DNA from: Coprinellus micaceus
Lineage: Eukaryota > Basidiomycota > Agaricomycetes > Agaricales > Psathyrellaceae
Assembly (NCBI GenBank): GCA_951394405.1
Contig: OX596339.1
Span: forward strand, 62,001-126,000
Direction: 5' to 3'
Length of the DNA stretch: 64,000 nt
Below, one piece after another: positions 57,352 to 64,000 of this stretch. Position 1 is the first letter of the stretch, and every line of letters starts with the position of its first letter. The notes under the pieces were generated by a model, which was not told where the DNA came from, made no database searches, and was given only the letters and a program-made list of their open reading frames with translations. The translations under genes were made by a program, and so were the position numbers.

Positions 57352-58011
57352 GAAGGATGTGTCTATCACTGGGGAGGTGGAGCTTCATCCCCGAATCGTC
57401 GGTGCGATACTCGAGGGCGCTCAGGCTGTGGCTGATGCAGCTATGGCGATCGTCAATCATATCAAAGAGAAGATCGAGAAAGACAAGAGCGTACGTCCCC
57501 TCTCCTCACAATTACACTTTCGAGAACTCTCACGTTCACACTAAAACCCATGGCGCATTGTAGGCGCGGAGTGTTTGGACTCAATGGTTGGTTCAGTAAT
57601 GCAGGAAGAAGGAAGCCAAATGGGACTTCCTCGTCGTTCATGTCAAACACAAGATGAACTGCCTTGGTCAGAGGGGAAAGGATTGGTTCCACAAGCATTT
57701 CGAGTTCAAGAACGCGAATCTGGGCCTAGGGACGACTACTGGGTGAGCTACTCCGTCCATCCCACCGTCTGTCGCCTATTGAGTACCGTTTAGCATCCGA
57801 TTCTCGCTTTGGTAGGTACGAGCTCTACAGGTTCAGGAAGGGTGCCAACTTCGAGAGGAAGGGCGATGGCGGATATCCCAACGTGAGTCCCCACCAGTCT
57901 GTGGTAATAGGCTTTTGTGACCGAGGCTATATATCCAGTGGGCATACACTGGGCATGTCAAGTCGAAGGCAAGGGGTGGAGGCGTCGTGCACTTCGGACC
58001 CGCAAGTTAGA
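57352..58011 (+). pseudogene. Small fungal protein gene (DUF7888-like), broken by an in-frame TAA
   Basis: Exons 57352-57490, 57564-57742, 57816-57882 and 57940-58011 join in phase. They encode ITGEVELHPRIVGAILEGAQ, then ARSVWTQWLVQ, a TAA at 57597-57599, CRKKEAKWDFLVVHVKHKMN, WFHKHFEF, TTGYELYRFRKG, and GDGGYPNWAYTGHVKSK. The last pattern (GY..Y....G.F....GDGG..NWAY.G.V) recalls a fungal family I remember as DUF7888; this needs a search. The TAA lies within conserved-looking sequence, with good coding on both sides and clean introns. That points to a recent nonsense mutation rather than a missed intron. The first exon(s) upstream of 57352 are not identified. Confidence 0.55.
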
Positions 58012-58195
58012 ACAAGTGCGTAGTTTGGCCGAACGGTCTGTCGAGGTGAGTCGCTGGACTCTAGGTACGGTTCTCTCGACTCCGGCGTTGCCTTCCCATA
58101 GTGGACTACGGTACATACAATGAAATGAGTCTTATAAATAGTAATAAGGATAAGTGGTACGAGCGCACTATGATACCGGATGTCAATACTGCGAG

Positions 58196-59108
58196 TCAGC
58201 AATAGATTGAGTTACTCATGCACCCGATTTCGAAAAGGTAACAACGTACCAAGTATCGCTCTCTATAGATGCTTACATTTGCTAAGCTTTCTATGTCTGG
58301 CGGACGTGGCTCTCGGTCATCCCTGCCCCGTGATCGTGACCAGGACGGAGGTTTCGAATTTCCTTGCGCAGGATACCCCAACCCGCCCCCGCTCTTCGAA
58401 AATGACCTGAGTGACATGCCAAGGAAGCCAGTCCAAACCGGACTGAGGGACGAACTCGTGCGATCCCATATGCCCATCCAAGATTCGGACATGGTACTTG
58501 TCCAGTTCCAGTACTTGTCTTCAGTCTTCGCGCTCTTCAAGCCTACCACCCTCTGACTTCCGATCGTCGCCATATGGAGCTCGTCCGCCCTTTCAGCTTC
58601 ATGCTCGACCCTCACTTTGTCTTCTGCACTCATGCGTTTCCATGTGTTCGTAATGACTCTGCGTATTACGCCGCCGCGGGATGCGCCGGGGGCGAAGGTA
58701 TACCGGGACTTGAGAAATGCAGAGCCAAACAGAACAAAACCGTTGGGAGGCTTGGAACCTCTGTTGGGGGGTGGGCGCTCCGGGGGTGGGTTCCAAGTGT
58801 GGGAGCTCTGCGGTTGAGACCACGGGGGTACGTCTAATACGTATTGAAAAGGTGCGCTCTCGACATGATTGATGTTGTTGACTGGACCGTAGTTGGTGTT
58901 CGTGATATTGTCTGTCCAGGGACGTTAGATACTCAAATCAGAAGGTATCATAAAGCCGCGCGAGGCATGGAGTGCAAAACTCACAGGTAACGTTGGCCCA
59001 GTTCATGTCGTTCAGGTGAAGCGTCCCTTCAAAATGGTCCGGTATATCCAGGTAAACCGTCTCTTCAAAGGGCTCCGGAGGAGGGTGGAGTCCAGATTGG
59101 CTCGGGAG
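58196..59108 (-). CDS. HMG-like protein with N-T-rich motif (5' end unresolved)
   Basis: The clear part is an exon ending at 58985 that encodes EETVYLDIPDHFEGTLHLND followed by MNWANVT. A 73-bp intron follows, then an exon 58911-58196 that starts inside the motif YNITNTNYGPVNNI, continuing NHVESAPF. The HMG-like domain follows: PPNGFVLFGSAFLKSRY, RRVITNTWKRMSAEDK, ERADELHMAT, KYWNWTSTMSESWMGIW. The tail is basic/polar, unlike the other members. The head up to about 59108 reads on as a frame (DGYEPPLLPSQSGLHPPPEP), but the first exon and ATG could not be placed. In-frame stops upstream demand another intron. The member may be intact or 5'-damaged. Confidence 0.65.
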
Positions 59109-59109
59109 T

Positions 59110-60660
59110 AGGGGCGGCTCGTAGCCATCGCTTGTTCGGGTAGCCAGCGTTGCACAGGTGGTGGATGTATCCAGAAGGCTAGAGGTCCACGGCAGTACTT
59201 ACCACTGTCAGTGACCTCGACATTTATATCGATCGAGGGAAGCTGTGATTCAATACAGCCTGAATTAGGTAGACTAACAGACACTTCTAGAACGCCAAGA
59301 ACACGCCCCGTTCTACAGCACTTGTCAGCACCAGGGTGCCGTAAATAGGTTGGGCGCCTATTCCATCCCTGGCACACCAAAACGAGGCCGCGATGAACAG
59401 CTTGTGGACTTCTCAATACCAGTTCCATCTAGAATGGAATTCAAGAACCCCGTCTATCATCCCCATCACTACAACGCTCATCGTACCTCTATCTCCAGGT
59501 CTACGCAGCGACTTCCTCCACCTTCGCACTCGCAGCCCCCTTCTCCGCGCTCTCAAGGAGCGCGGCTGTCTGTATCTGGGCTTGCTGGAGCTCCATATTC
59601 GCATAGGAAAGGTAAGTATCTGGAACGAGGCGGTCAGCACGGCGAACGCGGAAGGCACGGGGAAAACGTGGTCATGAATGCTAAATAGGGAGCAAATGCG
59701 GCGACGAAGATGGTGTGCATGAAACGAAGCCGGTATCGGTCATAATTGAGGGATGACGAGGGATGACGAGGTTAAATGTGTGTATGAACGAACATAGCAC
59801 CGTCCGTCATCACTGAGAAGTACCTAGGAGCAAAGTCTCTCCCCTCTGCCATTTAGCGAAAGCCGAACGCCATCGAACGCGAGTTCAAGATTGCTCAACC
59901 AGAACCGGGACTCGGGGTCACCGCAAAGTGGGAACCGATACAGCCAATCACCCCATCCGCGGCTCAAGGGACGTGCTGAAGGGCTGTTCCAGTGGAGTCC
60001 AGCAAAGGGGAAAGGGCGATGCGAAGAGAGAAGTACGTGGAGAGCGCCCAGGGAGAAAGGTGTCCATGGAACGAGGCAGGTATCGTTATAGTCGAGGGGA
60101 TGGACAGCCAGTCCGTTCATAACCCTTCGGCGACGGCTATCGGATGATCACATGTTTTTATCGCCCCAACTGCCTAGCGCCAACTAAACGTCATCGAACA
60201 CGACCTCGAGGCTAGTTCCACGAAAGGCCTGCCTCGAGCTCCACGCCCCGATACGGGAGAGGAGCTCGAGCAGACGGACACGAAACCCCAGCTCCTTCCC
60301 GTTGAGTGTAGGGGCCACGCAGTTAATCATCCAAAGTGTCGGAGGTGAAACCGGCATCCCCGGAAGATGATCAAAAACGGGAAGGGTCGAGAGGCGCCAC
60401 AGAGGTGTACGCCTAGCGCGACACCGGACATATCTCCGGGATAGGCGCCAAGGGACAACGCTGGTTGGAACGCAAACAGGGGAACAGAACGGGATCGAGA
60501 ATCGAAGCCAAAAACGAAGGGGCATAACCCAAGGCGAAGGACAAAGTCAAACGCTTCCGAAAACAAAACGTGAACGCGACACACAACCGAAAGGTACAAG
60601 AAGCGAGGGTAACTGCACGAACGCAGAGCAAAACGAAGAAAAGAAGTAAACGCCGACCAA
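59110..60660. other. No confident gene
   Basis: This probably includes the missing first exon of the HMG-like gene (a minus frame with CIESQLPSIDINVEVTDS ends at a good donor near 59204). A plus frame at 59350-59688 is Pro/Ser/Arg-rich and lacks an ATG at its start. Near 59755-59770 GAGGGATGACGA is directly repeated. Confidence 0.4.
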
Positions 60661-60681
60661 ACAAAGTGAAACAACACTCAC

Positions 60682-62077
60682 TCCAGAACAAACTAACCAC
60701 ACCCACGACGACCATCCTCAAATGAGGCGGCACGACCGTAAAGTTCACGAGTTGCGTGGGGATGAAGACTGCCCAGTTACGTAGGAGGGTGGGGACGTAG
60801 GCCTGGTCGTTCGTTGGTTTGAAGGCCGTGGTGTGGGTAGAACGGTTATCCCAGTTTACGTGCAGGTCAGAGACCGAAAAGCGATCCCCACGAAACGGCG
60901 GAAGAGGGAGAGGGATGAAGATAAATGTTTCGTTAGCCTATGGGGAAAATGAAAGGTACAGGACGGTACGAACCTCCTGAATCCTCTCCCAAGCACGCTC
61001 AGGCTTCCCCTCGAGCGTGCTCATCGAGCCGTAGAAGAAGGTGATGCCGATCGGCGTGAGGATGGCTTGGTCGAGCCAGACCTGAGGGAGGTGTGTTAGT
61101 CTCGTTGTCGTGCGATGAGTCGGAAGTAGGAAAGAGGAAGAAAAGGGCGCATGCTGAGCGGAGAAAGGCGGCAAGGGGGACGAGGGAGAAGGTGTGTTCG
61201 TTTGGGCTAGGAATAGGGGACGACGGCAAGTCGATGTCTCGACGATGCGCCGAGCCCACGACCCGTATGAAACGCGTCGTAGAATGGCCGAACAAACGCG
61301 CTTGCCTTCCGTCTCCCCCCTCCGGCCTTCCTCACGCCCTCAGCTGATAACGAAAGACGAAAGTACTCACCCGATACACCAACGCCTTCGTTGGACTCGG
61401 AAACTTGAGCCTAAAGTTGAGGAACTCATACCACTTGGTCATGAGCGGGCCGAACATGCAACAGCCGTAGAAGGCTAGACGGCCTGTACGGAGGAACTTG
61501 GGGGTTAGTTAGGATGGTAAAGATGGCGAGGTCGAACGGAGGGAGGAAAGAGAAGGGAATGAGTAAATGAGGAGAAGAGACGAAGGCTATCTAGAGGGAA
61601 GAAGATGGATGGGAATATGGCGATGGATGAAAGAATGAAACGTGGGGGATGTGGGCGGAAATGAGGGGACGCAACGGCGGATATAGAGGGCCCAAAACTA
61701 AGAGGAGAGTCCCTAAAACGCGGGAGTGTGGTCCTTGGTTCGTATACGTATATGGAATGTATTGGCGAAGATAGGCGCGTAAAGCACGCGACCGTAAGCG
61801 CCCAAGCACTGAGCACCCTTCGTGCGCGTCCGACGAAATAGGGCTCAGTAAACGGGGTATACGAGTAAAGGAACGAAGTGCCGTAGTCCATGGCGTAGAG
61901 ACCAAAGGTGAACCGAAGATAGCGATAACGTACATCGTGCTGCTTCCACCCCTTCCTCTCCACTGCCTGCTGCGCGATCATGTCTCCAGCGCCGAACATG
62001 ACGCCCGCGGTTAGACACTGCACGAGCATGGGTCGTCGCAGTAAGGCGGCGTTGTACGCGCGTAGGAGGTGTGCCAT
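60682..62077 (-). CDS. Mpv17/PMP22-family membrane protein (last exon not resolved)
   Basis: The start MAHLLRAYNAALLRRPMLVQ is typical. Exons: 62077-61934, a block 61483-61371, 61081-60974 and 60802-60682. Signature sequences are GAGDMIAQQAVERKGW, RLAFYGCCMFGPLMTKWYEF, SPTKALVYRVWLDQAILTPI, FFYGSMSTLEGK and AYVPTLLRNWAVFIPTQLVN, then FTVVPPHLRMVVVGVVSLFW. Family members have four membrane helices and sit in mitochondrial inner or peroxisomal membranes (yeast Sym1, human MPV17). The phase between exon 1 and the 61483 block does not match directly (exon 1 ends phase 0, the next starts with two leftover bases), so a small exon in the 450-bp gap or another donor is likely. The last few residues after SLFW lie in an exon not placed. 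It is a housekeeping gene inside the composite cluster. Confidence 0.88.
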
Positions 62078-62796
62078 TGCCGTAGTCGTCTAGTCGGGGC
62101 GTGTGGGATGGATACTTCGGTTAAACGAGTGTTCCCTTGCAAAGTTCTGAGTATTGAGTCGTGGTATCACCCCGCCCTCAGAGTCTATAGGTTTGCCCGG
62201 AAAGTCGAAGGGGTCGAATGCGAACGAGAACACACGATAACCGCATTGTCAGCGGGTACTCGACTCTGCAGTGCCAAACGGTACTCACCTAGCCGTGTTC
62301 CCAAGGATAATGTCTATTGTCAAACTTTAACCCTGCTCCAATAAGAGTCTCCGAGCCTCCAAGCTTAGGCTCAAAGCAGAAGAGGGGGCGAGGGGAACGA
62401 AGACGAGAGGGAAGATGGTGGTAAGAGCCAAGCAGCGAGGCGGGACGCGATCGACGTGGGTGGTGGCTGTGACGCGATAAGGGCGATCTTATCTTATCTC
62501 GCAGAGAGAACCACTGGGCGCTTATCGGCCACAGCCTGCACGCCGCACAGCAGGTGACCGCACTGGGGACTGCACAGCAGTTAATCAGTTTAAGTTCACT
62601 CCGAAGTTAGGCACAAAGGGCATTTGACCGCAACTACCACCCTCTTAGCTCGATTCTCCATCTGCCGCCTCGGAGGTCACAGACGGACCTTGCAAAGACC
62701 TGACTCGGCTCGCCAGCGTCGCCAACACAAAGATAGCCTATAATCCCACTGGAGCGTCCCTAGGCCTCTTTTCGAAGTCCTTTTACAATCAAGGGA
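62078..62796. other. Intergenic region between divergent genes
   Basis: It separates Mpv17 (minus) from the P-loop/HMG-like gene (plus). GATAAG and CTTATC motifs cluster at about 62476-62505. GGGCGCTTATCGGCC lies at about 62518. No gene is seen. Confidence 0.45.
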
Positions 62797-63665
62797 ATGG
62801 AAGCCCCCGAGAGTGTAAGTCCGTTGTCACACGGGAGGTATGGGTGAAGTACGGTCGCTGATACGAAAACAGGGTGTTGTCATCCTCCTCATGGGCGCAA
62901 CCGGGGCAGGGCGGAGCCACTTCGTCAACACGCTCACGAGGAGGATGGACGCATACCTGCAGAACCAAGGAAGTTCTCAAGGAGAGGTGACTTGTAAGTG
63001 ACTAGATGCCTTCTCTCTTGAGTTTCTACCATAGTGTTCGTCTAGTCAACATCACGAACCACAACTACGGAACCGCGTACAACATTGGCCATGTCGAGAA
63101 CGCAACTTTCGCCCACACGGAGCCTTCCACCCCAAACCATCGCACCACGAAACCGGTGCCTCATGGCCCAGACAGCAGCACCTCCACCCCACCTCACACC
63201 TTCGTCATTTTCGCCCTCACTTATCTCAGGACCGAACACGAGGCAAAGGCGGTGCGGCTCGGGGAAATCGGTCAAAACTCTGTCATCGTGGAAGCATGGC
63301 GGTGTATGAGTCCAGAAGATCGAAAGCTTATTGAGAAGCAGGCGGTTCGGTCGGAGGAGCTACACATGGAGATACCAGGAGGAGTGGGTGAAGGATCTGA
63401 AGGAGAGGGGAAGAAGGAGAGGTACTGGAACTTTACGGGGAGTATGGTCGATTTCTGGTCTCGGAAGTGGAAAGAAGCCCAGGCCAAGGCGAAGAGGCAC
63501 GCGGCAGCCCTGGGGAAGATTTTTCTGGGAATGCCGTTCGGAGATACGCCCTTACCTTCAGCGGGTGGAGGGTGCGGGCAGCGTACGAGTGAGGGTACGG
63601 CGAGGCGGGAGGGTGGATATCTAAAATCCAGGGAAGGGCACTCGTTCCCAGCGATCCTTGTTTGA
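62797..63665 (+). CDS. P-loop head / N-T-rich motif / HMG-like composite protein, 252 aa
   Basis: Exons 62797-62814, 62873-62993 and 63046-63665 join in phase to 253 codons (introns 58 and 52 bp). The head is only about 45 residues: GVVILLMGATGAGRSHFVNT, a Walker A-like loop GATGAGRS with Arg in place of the catalytic Lys and no later G motifs. It looks like the first strand-loop-helix of a GTPase such as the AIG1-like domains common in mushrooms. The motif FNITNHNYGTAYNI, continuing GHVENATF, follows exactly after the phase-1 intron. The HMG-like domain comes next (PPHTFVIFALTYLRTEHE, RCMSPEDRKLIEKQAVRSEE, RYWNFTGSMVDFWSRKW). Nucleotide hydrolysis is unlikely. It stands beyond the Mpv17 gene, at the edge of the cluster. 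Confidence 0.75.
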
Positions 63666-64000
63666 AATCGTTCCTGACAGCTTAGCGCATGACATCCTGC
63701 GTTCTGGGCTGCAGGGTCACATCCTAACCTTTTTATTGACTATTTATCCAGACTCATCATTACTCACGTCCCTGGTCTATGATCTGTTTATGTCTTATTG
63801 TCGGTTCCTCGTCTATGACTTATGTCTTCTCGTCTCGCTCTCTACTATTTACGTCTCCAAATGGACTCTGAACCGCCAACGTCCTGTACCGTAATTAATT
63901 AGGATCATGCCTCCGCACACGAATCTAACTTTCCCGACAATGCATCCCTCCAGTGCCGTTTCCGAGGAACTTAACCATTGCCCGTTCGCTCCAGACTAAG
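63666..64000 (+). other. Window end, no gene seen
   Basis: T-rich sequence with repeated GTCTATGA and GTCTCGC strings downstream of the composite gene, probably its 3' region. Confidence 0.4.

Noticed and set aside
58574..58837. Plus-strand frames opposite the HMG-like exon
   Set aside because: They are antisense shadows of the minus-strand exon that encodes PPNGFVLF and ERADELHM.
1..64000. CRISPR array or bacterial-type operons
   Set aside because: No direct repeats with unique spacers were seen, and the intron-rich genes are clearly fungal.

Overview
The window looks like a stretch of a filamentous basidiomycete genome, most likely Agaricomycetes. The evidence is intron-rich genes with 46-80 bp GT-AG introns, a Ty3/gypsy retroelement, an OrsD-type zinc finger/RecQ-like helicase gene, MATA-type HMG-box genes, a Zn2Cys6 cluster and an Mpv17/PMP22 gene. 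No taxon can be named from the sequence alone.

Region by region. (1) 1-11,036: a large Ty3/gypsy retrotransposon cut by the window edge. It has gag-protease, pol (RT, RNase H, integrase), an extra downstream ORF and a probable 3' LTR. (2) 11,040-13,690: repeat-rich, non-coding. Two clusters of short palindromic TGTCCAGTGGA-type repeats flank a G-rich minisatellite and a tRNA-like Pol III unit. (3) 13,690-22,300: decayed or poorly resolved hypothetical genes. (4) 22,364-30,760: three genes on the minus strand: a large zinc-finger/recombinase-like/RecQ-like helicase gene with one in-frame stop, a smaller zinc-finger protein that appears to share both ends with the helicase, and a 429-aa protein of unknown function. 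The clean exon phases of genes 2 and 3 show that they are real. (5) 30,800-43,650: mostly gene-poor, with a SINE-like tRNA unit, a three-copy diverged tandem repeat, a small hypothetical gene and a Tc1/mariner-like MITE. (6) 43,739-63,665: a gene-dense block with a C2H2 zinc-finger gene that has a foldback element just after its stop codon, an ordinary HMG-box transcription factor gene, a DUF7888-like pseudogene, an Mpv17 gene, and four members of an unusual composite protein family.

The composite family is the most interesting part. Each member carries, in order, a variable N-terminal module (HMG box plus broken Zn2Cys6, intact Zn2Cys6, a short P-loop, or an unknown beta-rich segment), then a short Asn/Thr/Tyr/Val-rich motif of the form (Y/F)N(I/A)(T/S)N..YGT.NN(V/I)..(V/I)E.A.F, then a divergent HMG-like domain ending in (K/R)YW.(F/W)T..M...W...W. 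A phase-1 intron always falls exactly at the motif's first codon, and most members have another phase-1 intron after the motif. This suggests one repeatedly shuffled core exon. The variable head, short N/T-rich linker and common tail recall modular fungal self/non-self or amyloid-signalling proteins, but that role is inference. The DNA-binding heads equally allow a lineage-specific regulator family.

Exon boundaries were placed by reading GT/AG (one GC/AG) sites and checking phase by hand. No database search was possible. Family names rest on motifs visible in the translations.
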